Of a stretch of 64,000 nt of DNA, positions 26,121 to 34,429 are shown piece after piece. Made by a program: the position numbers and the translations under genes. The stretch comes from a virus. The notes under the pieces are model-generated. The model had not been told where the DNA came from. It made no database searches and saw only the letters and a program-made list of their open reading frames with translations. Within the stretch, counting starts at the first letter, position 1. Every line of letters begins with the position of its first letter. The stretch is taken from positions 1-64,000 of the IMG/VR virus record IMGVR_UViG_3300020417_001379; one strand, given 5' to 3'.

Positions 26121-26417
26121 TCACCTCTGAGTCTTACTGCCTCTTGGCCGCGTTTGAATGTTATGCTTTGTAAGCCAATGGTTCACCGCCATAGGGGTAA
26201 TACCAAATTCTGTCGCTATGTCCGCCATAGTCCTATTGTGTTGCACATAATTTTCCTCTAACCACACAGGGTCTCGGTAATCCTTAGCCTTTGTTTTATC
26301 TACAACGGTTATATTAATTGAGTATCGGTCATTATCTACGACCGCCAAACCCTCTACGCCTACCATAAGCATATTTCTTACCGTCTCTGTTACTTCATTC
26401 ACTATCTGCTCATCCAT
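26121..26417 (-). CDS. Helix-turn-helix protein
   Basis: This 98-residue protein has a C-terminal helix-turn-helix: RTMADIATEFGITPMAVNHWLTKHNI, followed by basic residues. This type of motif is found in small viral regulators and in the DNA-binding tails of homing endonucleases. The N-terminus is a small beta-rich segment. It lies between clamp and polymerase genes and is likely a regulator or DNA-targeting factor. Confidence 0.6.
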   Translation of the reverse strand: MDEQIVNEVTETVRNMLMVGVEGLAVVDNDRYSINITVVDKTKAKDYRDPVWLEENYVQHNRTMADIATEFGITPMAVNHWLTKHNIQTRPRGSKTQR

Positions 26418-26421
26418 TTTA

Positions 26422-27246
26422 TCACTCCACTATACTTGACTGAAATACATAGTCTCCGTTGCCGAAGTCAAAGAGTATCTTCCAACCCTGTCCGTATTCC
26501 GAGAAATTGAAAAAGTTAATATTAACATCACCGTTATAATTAGAGAGTAGGTTTTCAAGCCCGCCCTCAAAGGAAGCATCAATATCATAGGTAGGCTCAC
26601 ATGGTCTAATCATAGAGGAAGTCTGCCCTTTGAGCATCTTCCCTGTCTCTACCTTGTAGCCATCTGTATCGCTGTAAATTCTATAACGGTTAATTTTCTG
26701 ACCGTTCATTGAATCGCATCTGAATGCCTCGTAAAGAGTTAGCGCATCCGTCTTTAGAATCAAAGAAGCATATATCTCATCGTTAGGGGCTACATACTTG
26801 TAGTGAAGGTTAGCATCCCTTTGTAACTTTGAGGCAATACTCTCAGAGGTGTTAGTCCATTCCCTAAGAGTCTTAGGGTTGTGAGGAAACGCAAGAGCCT
26901 CAGAAGAAGCACTCAGCGTAGTCTGTTTGTTAGAAGACTTAATCCTTAACTTGTCTCCGTCCTGCTCTAATGTTAGTATGGTCGAATGGTATTTCAAAAC
27001 ACCTAACAAGGTGTCTATGTCTGTTATGAAAAAGTCGCCATCTGTAAGCGTATCAATAGGAATAGACATTCTGCTCAAAGAGGTTAGCCCGTCCTTCACT
27101 AAGGAAGTAACAATGGCTCTACCATCTCTACACTTTAGAATACAGGAAAGCACTTGGTCTTGCGACTTACCGCCTACCGTTTGCGTTCTTTTGACCCTAT
27201 TTAAAAGGGAAGTCAATTGCTCATTGTGTATCTGTGTTGTCGCCAT
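26422..27246 (-). CDS. Sliding clamp (PCNA-like)
   Basis: This 274-residue protein shows the two-domain clamp pattern: repeated beta-alpha-beta units with DGRAIVTSLVKDGLTSLSRMSIPIDTL, then ITDIDTLLGVLKYH and DGDKLRIKSSNKQTTLSAS, as in archaeal PCNA and phage gp45-like clamps. Neighbours are PolB, an RFC-like loader and an ATPase, consistent with a viral processivity factor. The sequence is far from cellular PCNA, so the assignment rests on pattern and context. Confidence 0.65.
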   Translation of the reverse strand: MATTQIHNEQLTSLLNRVKRTQTVGGKSQDQVLSCILKCRDGRAIVTSLVKDGLTSLSRMSIPIDTLTDGDFFITDIDTLLGVLKYHSTILTLEQDGDKLRIKSSNKQTTLSASSEALAFPHNPKTLREWTNTSESIASKLQRDANLHYKYVAPNDEIYASLILKTDALTLYEAFRCDSMNGQKINRYRIYSDTDGYKVETGKMLKGQTSSMIRPCEPTYDIDASFEGGLENLLSNYNGDVNINFFNFSEYGQGWKILFDFGNGDYVFQSSIVE

Positions 27247-28204
27247 CCTTACTCACCTTCTCTCTCAAGAACGGTAAGCCGAACCATTCAACCTTACCGT
27301 TATTCACAGACAGAACCGTATGAGTAGAACCGACATATTCCATGTTGCTTCCCTTCATTTCTTCAATAGTCGCCTTGACGCACCACTCCCCTTCATTGAG
27401 GCTTTTGTCTCCCTTGACTCCTGCGGCCATGTCTGCTTTCTTCATGTATCTACTTAGGAATATTTGTTGTGAGAATCGGCGCATAGTGCCCTTTTCCCAA
27501 TCGGGTCTTTCCCCGACAGTCATTAGAACCTTCTTACCTGTGCCGTCATCCATATACTGTTGAACGGCCTTCAAGTGGAAGGTGTTGAAAATCTTAGAGA
27601 CAGGTAGGGCGTGTAGCCTATCCAATACATCTCTGTTGAGTCTGTTACGCTCTCTCCACTCCTTTTGGTTGAAGGAGTCGTCTTCATTCTCAATAATACC
27701 TTTAGCGAGTAAAGACTGTCTCATAGCGAATTCGCACCACTTTAGGAAAGTAGAACCACCATCGAAAATAATCCCACCGTATGCTTCGGGGTCTTTCTCA
27801 ATGTCTTCTGCTAATAGGTTAATGAACCACTTGGTTTTATTCACAAGAGCCATGTGGTCTATCGAATTGTCTTCGTGGTAAATCGAATCATCGGCTTCGT
27901 CCAACAATGGTATAATCATTATATTATCTGCATCGGGGTAAATGTAATCAACCGTAGAAGACGCGGAATTATCCACATCTAAAATAACTACCTTTTTACC
28001 CTGCTTAATTTCATTGTCTAACAAATCAAGAGCGAGTCCTGTCTTGCACGCATTCTCGTGTGCTACAAGAGCCATTCTATACTTCTGTGTAGTCTTTCTA
28101 TTACCGTCTAATAGGTTACGGTAATAATCTCTATCATAGAGCGTAGCGGGTGCTTGCTCTACTACTGCCTTCTTAACTGCTGTTCCTTGTGTTCCCCAAG
28201 TCAT
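27221..28204 (-). CDS. RecA/RadA-fold ATPase (Sak4-like)
   Basis: This 327-residue RecA-type ATPase core has KYRMALVAHENACKTGLALDLL at the P-loop position, VVILDVDNS as the following strand and YGGIIFDGGS as Walker B. The P-loop lacks its normal glycines (HENACKT instead of GxxxxGKT), so ATP binding may be altered. Short RadA-like ATPases of archaeal viruses act in strand annealing or replication. The start lies about 20 bases after a class A promoter, and the 3' end overlaps the clamp gene. Confidence 0.6.
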   Translation of the reverse strand: MTWGTQGTAVKKAVVEQAPATLYDRDYYRNLLDGNRKTTQKYRMALVAHENACKTGLALDLLDNEIKQGKKVVILDVDNSASSTVDYIYPDADNIMIIPLLDEADDSIYHEDNSIDHMALVNKTKWFINLLAEDIEKDPEAYGGIIFDGGSTFLKWCEFAMRQSLLAKGIIENEDDSFNQKEWRERNRLNRDVLDRLHALPVSKIFNTFHLKAVQQYMDDGTGKKVLMTVGERPDWEKGTMRRFSQQIFLSRYMKKADMAAGVKGDKSLNEGEWCVKATIEEMKGSNMEYVGSTHTVLSVNNGKVEWFGLPFLREKVSKDGDNTDTQ

Positions 28205-28218
28205 ATATCATCCATCTC

Positions 28219-28238
28219 CTATCCGCATATAAAGTTAG
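28219..28238 (-). promoter_or_regulatory. Class A promoter
   Basis: Minus-strand AACTTTATATGCGGATAG precedes the RadA-like gene by about 15 bases and overlaps the last codon and stop of the GroEL-like gene. It starts the RadA-clamp-polymerase group. Confidence 0.7.
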
Positions 28239-29737
28239 TCTCTCGGTAGTGCTACCATAGCCTCACTTAGTAAAACAAGTGTAGCAATGGAAATAGCGCT
28301 ACGAATAGAATTGACTACAACATCTACGGGGTCAATGACTCCCGCCTCTATCATGTTACACCATTCGTTAGTCTTAGCGTTGTATCCTATACCGTTGAAT
28401 TCGCCGTCAATCATTTCCGGCTCTACGAAAACATCACAGTAGGCCGCAATTAAATTAAGGGGCGTAGTAAATGCCTCTACAATCAGAGGGTTGTCTGAGT
28501 CTTTACTCAGAGCGTATAGTAGTGAGCCACCACCTGCAATAATACCATTGCGTTGTGCCGCCCGAACCGCATTAACCGCATCGTCAATGCGCTCCTTACG
28601 CTCTCTCAATTCTACCTCGCTGTCTGCCCCCACAATAATAGAGGCTACACCGCGCTGTAATCTTGCTATCCTACGAGCATAGACTTGCTTATCCCAAGAA
28701 GACTCGGCACTTTCCATCAATTCTTGTAGGCTTTCAATCTTAGAATCAACAGCATTAACTTTACTCTCTATAACGCACGAGTCTTTCTTACACACTACTG
28801 TATCAGCGTAGCCCATAGAAAGGTCTCCTTCTAATGACTTACCGTTTTCTTTTGCGTGTATTTCTCCGCCCGTTATCGCTTGTATATCCTCAGCCCAAGC
28901 CCATTGTGTATCTTTCATACCCGCCATCTTTACAAGAGTAGCGTTTATCTTACCCTGCACTACATTAATTAATAAGTTAGGAAGAATAGCGGGGTTGTAA
29001 TCAGAACAGACAATAAGCAAGCCTCTACCTTCTTGTAGAGAGGCTTCCATAGCAGGGACTATACTCTCAAAAGTATTTATCTTATCCATGCTAATCAGAA
29101 CATTAGCGTTGTTAATACTCTCGGTAAAGTAGGGACTTGCCGACCCTGCCTGTATATCCAAGCCTTCTGTTATCTCATAGTATGTCTCATAACTACTACC
29201 GTTCTTCATAGCAATAGCACCCTCAGAACCAATCTCGTGCATTACTTCTGCAATGAGACCGCCTAACTCACTATCGTTGTTAGCGGAAATCGTAGCCACA
29301 TCAATAAGGTTAGCCAACGCCTCACACTCTGTTGAATTTTCTTTAAGCCCTGTAATAATCTTCTCGGCATCAGCCTTCAATGTATCTACTACCTCTACGG
29401 GGTCATCTCCCGCATTAATCATATCCATGCCTTCGTTGCATAGAGACTGAGCAATAACAGTAGCAGTAGTCGTTCCATCACCGGAAGAATTCTGAGCCTG
29501 TGTAGCCACTTGCTTAATCAAGTCAATGCCCATCTGCACATACGGGTCGGGGTCATTGACTGCTTGTGCTATGCTAACCCCATCATTTAGAATGAGAGGA
29601 AATGAATCCTCTTGCTCTATAATGACTGTTGTTGCGTTAGCACCGAGAGTATTCTTGACTGCGTTAGCGACTTTATTTACTCCCTTTAGTAATTTCTTTC
29701 TCGCTTCTTTACCCGTTATAAGTGTATCTTCGCTCAT
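28235..29737 (-). CDS. Group I chaperonin (GroEL-like)
   Basis: This protein has 500 residues, slightly shorter than GroEL, and no GGM tail. ATPase motifs are present: NDGVSIAQAV near 51, SSGDGTTTATV near 84, the IDDAVNAVRAAQRNGIIAGGG region near 385-400 that holds the catalytic Asp, and VATISANND in the intermediate domain. The apical domain is present but diverged. It lies directly after a GroES-like gene with an ATGA overlap. Archaea normally use group II thermosomes; a bacterial-type pair in an archaeal virus probably folds virion proteins. Confidence 0.9.
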   Translation of the reverse strand: MSEDTLITGKEARKKLLKGVNKVANAVKNTLGANATTVIIEQEDSFPLILNDGVSIAQAVNDPDPYVQMGIDLIKQVATQAQNSSGDGTTTATVIAQSLCNEGMDMINAGDDPVEVVDTLKADAEKIITGLKENSTECEALANLIDVATISANNDSELGGLIAEVMHEIGSEGAIAMKNGSSYETYYEITEGLDIQAGSASPYFTESINNANVLISMDKINTFESIVPAMEASLQEGRGLLIVCSDYNPAILPNLLINVVQGKINATLVKMAGMKDTQWAWAEDIQAITGGEIHAKENGKSLEGDLSMGYADTVVCKKDSCVIESKVNAVDSKIESLQELMESAESSWDKQVYARRIARLQRGVASIIVGADSEVELRERKERIDDAVNAVRAAQRNGIIAGGGSLLYALSKDSDNPLIVEAFTTPLNLIAAYCDVFVEPEMIDGEFNGIGYNAKTNEWCNMIEAGVIDPVDVVVNSIRSAISIATLVLLSEAMVALPRD

Positions 29738-29970
29738 ACTATCGCCACCACATCACTTTCTCTCACAGCGAAGACATTGTTATAGCGGGCAACGGGAATT
29801 AGAATGTCGCCCTTTGTAACTATAACTTTGTCTTCTACCTGTGCGTTTATGCTTACATCTGTTCCTTTTGAGACTATCTCAAAAACATGAGACTGTCCCA
29901 TAATGAGACCGCTCTCGGTCTCTTCATCTTCCTGTCTCTTAATCAGTAGAAAGTTACCTAATGCTCTCAT
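29734..29970 (-). CDS. GroES-like co-chaperonin
   Basis: This protein has 78 residues from ATG 29970, which overlaps the previous TGA and has GGTGG upstream. The sequence opens RALGNFLLIKRQEDEETESGLIMG and closes VFAVRESDVVAIV, matching GroES strands and its mobile loop region with acidic and glycine residues. Adjacent to the GroEL-like gene. It would cap that chaperonin. Confidence 0.8.
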   Translation of the reverse strand: MRALGNFLLIKRQEDEETESGLIMGQSHVFEIVSKGTDVSINAQVEDKVIVTKGDILIPVARYNNVFAVRESDVVAIV

Positions 29971-31163
29971 CAATCCCACCCATCGGCCTCAAGTGTGGCC
30001 TGTGTGGTCTCGGTTACTGCTTCTACCTCGTCAAACGGCCACCATCCATTCACGGACAATCTTTGTTCGTCAGTATCTCGTGTTCTCCATGTTTGTCCCA
30101 CGAGTAGAATTTTTGTTCCAACGGCAAAGTCAATGCGGTGTGCATCAGAAGCACCAACATAGACTTCGACAACGGGGGCAGAGGAAGTTATATCCAAATC
30201 AGCACAGACAAGGGTAAAACCGCCGTTATCTCTTGGGTCAATGTGAATGACCTCAGCGACAACGCCAAGTATTCTATCCCACCACCCGTCAGAACCGTTG
30301 AATGTATCGTAGTATGTTCGCAAGTCATCAAGGCTCGCAACCATGTTCTCTTCTCCTAAGTAAGAAGCCATAAGTCCCTTCGGGTCAGACTCAAAAATGT
30401 CTGCCTTAGACGGGTCAATGGTGAAATCGGCCATGTCCGCCTTAACATAGGCTCTTGTGCCGTCCTTACCAAGCCTTAGCGCCATAGTTAGTGGCGTGAA
30501 GGTAGGGAATTGAATGTCCGCAGAGTTACCCTGCGCTGTTACGGTCATAGCCTTCCAACCATCTTGGCCTTCTTGCCTACCGAAGAATAGCGAAGTGCGC
30601 TCTCTCTCGTTCTGTGGTCTCGGTGCGCCAAACTTGAAGTTAGGGTCTCCGCTTGGGAAGGTCTTGTTATTCTTATCCCAAACACAGTAGAAATGTGTAA
30701 TACCGTCTAACTGCATAGCGTTAGAAGGTAACTCGCTCACGGTAGAAGTATCTTCACCGTAAAAGTCTTCTCGTGCGTATCTTGTAAATGTCCCATCGGC
30801 ATTATCTGTGTAGAGAACAACCGTTCCGTTATCTACAAAGGTCATCCTTACTTCCTCAGAGGCATTCATCAATTGGTTTTTCATCTTGTTGTAGAGAATC
30901 TTACCCCATTCTTTAGGTCGTGGAACGCTTACAAACATACCTTCCATCTTGGAAGCACCGGAGCGTGCGAGTCTTGCGTTGGCGTTGCGTATTTTACTAC
31001 CCGCTACCTTTAGCGCGAGAGCGTAAGCATCTGCTTCACTCTTACCTGCACTTGCCCATGCTGAACCCTGTTCTGCAAGAACCGAATCGGTCATTGCCTT
31101 TAGGGTCGCAACATCGGTATTCAATGTCTTTGCTGTTCTCTCAATTACTTTCTCGTCTATCAT
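29970..31163 (-). CDS. RPA-like single-strand DNA-binding protein
   Basis: This 397-residue protein has an N-terminal helical part and at least one OB-fold-like region. The last 130 residues contain DRILGVVAEVIHIDPRDNGGFTLVCADL and VGASDAHRIDFAVGTKILLVGQTWR, the pattern of archaeal replication protein A OB folds. No zinc finger is visible. It is transcribed from a class A promoter between the loader and the chaperonins. Single-strand protection during replication is the likely job. Confidence 0.6.
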   Translation of the reverse strand: MIDEKVIERTAKTLNTDVATLKAMTDSVLAEQGSAWASAGKSEADAYALALKVAGSKIRNANARLARSGASKMEGMFVSVPRPKEWGKILYNKMKNQLMNASEEVRMTFVDNGTVVLYTDNADGTFTRYAREDFYGEDTSTVSELPSNAMQLDGITHFYCVWDKNNKTFPSGDPNFKFGAPRPQNERERTSLFFGRQEGQDGWKAMTVTAQGNSADIQFPTFTPLTMALRLGKDGTRAYVKADMADFTIDPSKADIFESDPKGLMASYLGEENMVASLDDLRTYYDTFNGSDGWWDRILGVVAEVIHIDPRDNGGFTLVCADLDITSSAPVVEVYVGASDAHRIDFAVGTKILLVGQTWRTRDTDEQRLSVNGWWPFDEVEAVTETTQATLEADGWD

Positions 31164-31195
31164 GGCTCTTCACCTTGCTGTATCCACCGCTTTAC

Positions 31196-31214
31196 CTATC
31201 CGCATATAAAGTTA
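31196..31214 (-). promoter_or_regulatory. Class A promoter for the RPA-like gene
   Basis: Minus-strand AACTTTATATGCGGATAG lies about 35 bases before the ATG. The leader then holds AAGGTGAAG, a clear ribosome binding site. Confidence 0.7.
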
Positions 31215-32084
31215 AGCATCCAAACACATTCTCACGAAGTTAGCAATGACTATTGCAGGTTCGACACCTGCTATGAAATCACGCTCTGCTGTTACGGACG
31301 CATCTATAACCGCTAATTTAGAGGCGGTTCTCGCGTTGGAATCTACCGCGTGCAGAAATACTCTACGCACGCTTCTTCGTGGGTCAAAGCCCACTATACA
31401 CTTGTATGCTTCTTCGTAATCCTTCTCACGGAAAACCATAGTCAAGAATAAATTAGGTTGAAAGTCATCGTCTAACAGGGAATGCAAAAACTTGTCGCCG
31501 TTCTCCATGCCTGCATACGCTTGTAAGCAATTTATAGCGGAGCGCAAGTCGCCTTTGTTAGCCTCTATAATTAAATCCAATTGAGTATCATTAATCTCTA
31601 CGCCTTCTTTGCCCGCTATAATAGTTAGTCTATCTTTCATGTCGCCGTCTGCAATAGGCTTGAAGTGCAAGACCCTACAACGAGACTGTAACCAAGTAGA
31701 AATCTTGCTTAGGTCGTTGCAGGTGAGAATAAAATACCCTGTTGCATTCTCAATAACTCCTTTGAGAGCGGACTGAGCAGAAGCAGTCAATTGGTCTGCT
31801 TCGTCAAGTAGGAATATCTGCTTCCAATTACCTGTGCGGGACATAGGTAGTAACTCTTCTTCTACAAACTCTATGCCTCTTGTCTTCTTGCTACTTGCAT
31901 TGAAGGTGTGAATAACAAAATCATATCTCTCGGCCAAAGCATTAGCCAAACTCGTTTTGCCTGTGCCCGCTTCGGGGCTGTGGAATATCATGTGTCCCAT
32001 AGAAGGTATAGCGTCAAGCACCCTGTCCTGCCCTACTATCTCATCGAGACTTGGCCTGTGTTTGACTGCCCATAATTTACTCAT
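31212..32084 (-). CDS. Clamp loader, RFC small-subunit-like AAA+ ATPase
   Basis: This protein has 290 residues. It opens KLWAVKHRPSLDEIVGQ as in RFC. Walker A is SPEAGTGKTSLA near 41, Walker B FLLDEADQL near 88, sensor 1 ILTCN near 117 and the SRC arginine-finger box QSRCRVLHF near 130. Sensor 2 is GDLRSAINCLQ near 185. The C-terminal collar is short. No large RFC subunit is recognised, so this protein may work as a homo-oligomer with the viral clamp. Confidence 0.9.
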   Translation of the reverse strand: MSKLWAVKHRPSLDEIVGQDRVLDAIPSMGHMIFHSPEAGTGKTSLANALAERYDFVIHTFNASSKKTRGIEFVEEELLPMSRTGNWKQIFLLDEADQLTASAQSALKGVIENATGYFILTCNDLSKISTWLQSRCRVLHFKPIADGDMKDRLTIIAGKEGVEINDTQLDLIIEANKGDLRSAINCLQAYAGMENGDKFLHSLLDDDFQPNLFLTMVFREKDYEEAYKCIVGFDPRRSVRRVFLHAVDSNARTASKLAVIDASVTAERDFIAGVEPAIVIANFVRMCLDA

Positions 32085-32101
32085 TAAATCACCTGTTATG
32101 G

Positions 32102-32121
32102 CTTATCCGACTTTTATACGA
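32102..32121 (-). promoter_or_regulatory. Class A promoter for the clamp loader gene
   Basis: Minus-strand TCGTATAAAAGTCGGATAAG lies 20-35 bases before the loader ATG, which is preceded by GGTGATTTA. Confidence 0.5.
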
Positions 32122-32196
32122 AAATGTAGCGCACATGGTTACGGTTTAGGACTACCACCTTGTTTTCGGTAATCTCGCCATATTTACACGCTGAAT

Positions 32197-32216
32197 CTAT
32201 CCGCATATAAAGTTAG
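32197..32216 (-). promoter_or_regulatory. Class A promoter without an obvious gene
   Basis: A full-consensus minus-strand AACTTTATATGCGGATAG is followed by about 75 bases with only a nine-codon frame, then by the loader promoter. It may make a small RNA or a long leader for the loader gene. The 32085-32212 gap holds nothing else that I can see. Confidence 0.5.
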
Positions 32217-32572
32217 CCAAAGCGCTTCTCAATGAGTATCGCTGTGAGGAATCTGTATAGTAAAGCCATCTCGTGCTTGAATCCCATAGGGTTCTTGCTA
32301 TCAGTATCTATACCCATTAAAATACCGATAGTTAAACCACGAATGTAATCAACCGACCATTCATCTGCTTCTCCGAGATGCTTGACTATCTCATCGAAAT
32401 GCTCATCATCGGGCAAAGCAAAATCTACATCGGCTAAATATGCTATGCAGTCTTTGATATATGCAACCTGCATAGAATTGTCCTCAGTAAGTATGTCCGC
32501 TAATAGCGGGTCTGTTCCGTATGCGCTTACTGAGTTAATGAAGTCCAACATGAATCTCATCTCGTCTTCCAT
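32213..32572 (-). CDS. Acidic helical protein, unknown
   Basis: This 119-residue protein is strongly acidic and helical, with no cysteines in motif spacing. Its own class A promoter lies 30-50 bases upstream. It sits between the clamp loader and a winged-helix gene. No family is recognised; DNA mimicry or a partner-binding role is possible but unsupported. Confidence 0.5.
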   Translation of the reverse strand: MEDEMRFMLDFINSVSAYGTDPLLADILTEDNSMQVAYIKDCIAYLADVDFALPDDEHFDEIVKHLGEADEWSVDYIRGLTIGILMGIDTDSKNPMGFKHEMALLYRFLTAILIEKRFG

Positions 32573-32602
32573 GCTTCATGTATGGTTATAGTGATTCATA
32601 AT

Positions 32603-32622
32603 CTATCCGCATATAAAATTAC
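32603..32622 (-). promoter_or_regulatory. Class A promoter
   Basis: Minus-strand TAATTTTATATGCGGATAG upstream of the 32572 start; it overlaps the end of the winged-helix gene. Confidence 0.6.
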
Positions 32623-33014
32623 TTTCTAACACAATGGAGACATACCTTACTCTTAGGTGGAAGGACTCTTATTCTCCCGCATTTGCACTTCACAGCCAAA
32701 GATTTCTGCTGTGGAGTCATTACAGTTAAAGAACGGCTATAAATAATATCTTCCTTACTCTTGATTAATTTCCTATCAACATCATAAATCAAGTGATTAG
32801 CCTTAGTGCCTACTGCATTCTCCACTTGCTCAGAGCCTACGGCTACAACCTGTGGGTTCTTAGACATTAAAGCACTCAAACTATGGGGTGAGGGGACTGT
32901 TCTAACAGATTTCTCCTTGCTAAGAAGGTCAGCCATACCCTCTTTAGTCATCTCCCCATACTTGAATAGCAAATCAACAATGATGCGCCGGATTCTGCGG
33001 TTGTTGGCGCTCAT
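32619..33014 (-). CDS. Winged-helix plus zinc-ribbon protein
   Basis: This protein has 131 residues. Residues 5-60 look like a winged helix (RRIIVDLLFKYGEMTKEGMADLL, then HSLSALMSKNPQVVAVG as recognition helix and wing). The C-terminus has CKCG near 109 and CLHC near 125, a zinc ribbon. The combination suggests a transcription factor or origin-binding protein. It has a TATA-like sequence about 20 bases upstream. Confidence 0.6.
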   Translation of the reverse strand: MSANNRRIRRIIVDLLFKYGEMTKEGMADLLSKEKSVRTVPSPHSLSALMSKNPQVVAVGSEQVENAVGTKANHLIYDVDRKLIKSKEDIIYSRSLTVMTPQQKSLAVKCKCGRIRVLPPKSKVCLHCVRK

Positions 33015-33052
33015 GTCCCTCTGTGATACTTAAGGGTATATGAATAGTATTA

Positions 33053-33214
33053 TTAATCATTTTGAGACAAATACATTGCTGAATAGAAAAAGGCATCATC
33101 ATCTTCCCTTTCTTGTGGTGGCTCTTCCCAATGTGTAAAATACTTTACCCATAAAATATTAAGGATAATGTAACAAAACAGCGTGAAAAGGATAAAAAAC
33201 CACGCTACACCCAT
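33053..33214 (-). CDS. 53-residue membrane protein
   Basis: A frame from ATG 33214, overlapping the end of the gene before it by ten bases, encodes a hydrophobic N-terminal segment of about 24 residues (WFFILFTLFCYIILNILWV). An acidic cytoplasmic tail ending LSQND follows. This is a single-pass membrane protein of unknown role. Confidence 0.55.
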   Translation of the reverse strand: MGVAWFFILFTLFCYIILNILWVKYFTHWEEPPQEREDDDAFFYSAMYLSQND

Positions 33215-33864
33215 TCATTCACCGCCTGCTTTCGCTTCTTCATGCCTTTAGGCACAGCATCATTGCCCTCTCGCACTTCATTAGCGACAGCAGGGGCGGT
33301 CTTTAATATCTCCCGCCAATACTTATCATTTTGTCTGAAAGGGTAAGGCACTTCCTCTGCTTCGCCTTTCTTTTTAGGAAATTGTGTTCTACTTCTTTTT
33401 GGTTCTACTCCGTATGCAAATATAGCCCTTACATAATCATCGGGCAATTCCATATTAGCATCTGCAATCCTACGCCACAGGTTAATATCATCTCTATTTA
33501 CTCTAAGGAAAGCCAAGCCGTAGGGTATAGGTAAATCCTGTATGCTTTTCCATACTCTTTTTCTATCAGTCCAAGAAAGTATAGAGGTTATATTATTCAT
33601 AAAATTATTCTTGGGCTTCTTGTAGGAGTCGTCAAAAATCACAGAGTCTTTTAACTTACCCGTTATCTTTGGTGGTTTGTCTATACACACTACTAATTTC
33701 TTAGCGACATAGGGAAGCCAAGCCTCTACATCTTTCTGTGTGAATCTGCTCGTCCTTAGTATGTAGGTTAGGTCTCTACTCGTAGGTGGTGTGTCTATTC
33801 TACCGACCATTAACACATGAGGCTCTGCTAAGAATTTCTCATCATCGTTGGTGAATATAATCAA
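33205..33864 (-). CDS. Protein of unknown function in replication block
   Basis: This 219-residue protein probably starts at TTG after AGGGGGAAAAAAT. It alternates helices and short strands (EPHVLMVGRIDTPPTSRDL, KKLVVCIDKPPKITGKLKDSVIFDD), and the C-terminus is basic. The early part resembles the nucleotide-fold half of clamp-loader delta subunits in spacing only. No catalytic motif is visible. I do not assign a function. Confidence 0.5.
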   Translation of the reverse strand: MIIFTNDDEKFLAEPHVLMVGRIDTPPTSRDLTYILRTSRFTQKDVEAWLPYVAKKLVVCIDKPPKITGKLKDSVIFDDSYKKPKNNFMNNITSILSWTDRKRVWKSIQDLPIPYGLAFLRVNRDDINLWRRIADANMELPDDYVRAIFAYGVEPKRSRTQFPKKKGEAEEVPYPFRQNDKYWREILKTAPAVANEVREGNDAVPKGMKKRKQAVNEWV

Positions 33865-33876
33865 AATTTTTTCCCC

Positions 33877-34146
33877 CTATTTTTCTGAATCTGCTATATA
33901 TACAAACGGGTCATGTGCATAGACATAATCGCATAGTCTTCTGTATTGGGAATCAGTAAGTAGCCAAGCATCCCTAACTGCTTTAGCCGTTAAATTATAG
34001 CCGTTGTTAGACCAATTAATTTTGTTGTTACCAAGAGTAGCAACCAAGCCATCTTCTTGCATGGCTTGTATCAATTTAGGCCACTCGCTCTTGTATATCG
34101 GGCGTGTGAATAAATGCCTATTCGTTTTGCTTCGCCAACGCTTCAT
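33877..34146 (-). CDS. Small basic DNA-binding-like protein
   Basis: This 89-residue basic protein has a winged-helix-like pattern: LIQAMQEDGLVATLGNNKINW, then LTAKAVRDAWLLTDSQYRRL. It overlaps its upstream neighbour by 29 bases. No named family. Confidence 0.45.
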   Translation of the reverse strand: MKRWRSKTNRHLFTRPIYKSEWPKLIQAMQEDGLVATLGNNKINWSNNGYNLTAKAVRDAWLLTDSQYRRLCDYVYAHDPFVYIADSEK

Positions 34147-34429
34147 CTAACGGACTCTCCTTTTTCTTGTAGGTCTTTACACCTGCTCTTGCACCTTCCG
34201 GCCATTTAGTATTCATTGTTACCTTGACCGAGTATTCATTGCGTGAGCCTTCGGGGTTACGAGACCATAAAATACCTATCTCTAAACCTTCAAGGTATTC
34301 TAACGCCTTTACCTCGTCATCGAAAAACATAGGGGGCATTCTTACCCAATTGTAATCAGACCTAAAGTAATCGTATCGCCCGTCTGTTCCCATACCCGTT
34401 ACTTTAAAGGGCATATTACTCATACTCAT
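34118..34429 (-). CDS. 103-residue protein, unknown
   Basis: The start (ATG 34429) overlaps the previous stop and is preceded by GGTGATTGA. Aromatic and beta-rich N-terminus (GRYDYFRSDYNWVRMPPMFFDD), basic C-terminus. It may be a small adaptor. No family recognised. Confidence 0.5.
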   Translation of the reverse strand: MSMSNMPFKVTGMGTDGRYDYFRSDYNWVRMPPMFFDDEVKALEYLEGLEIGILWSRNPEGSRNEYSVKVTMNTKWPEGARAGVKTYKKKESPLDEALAKQNE

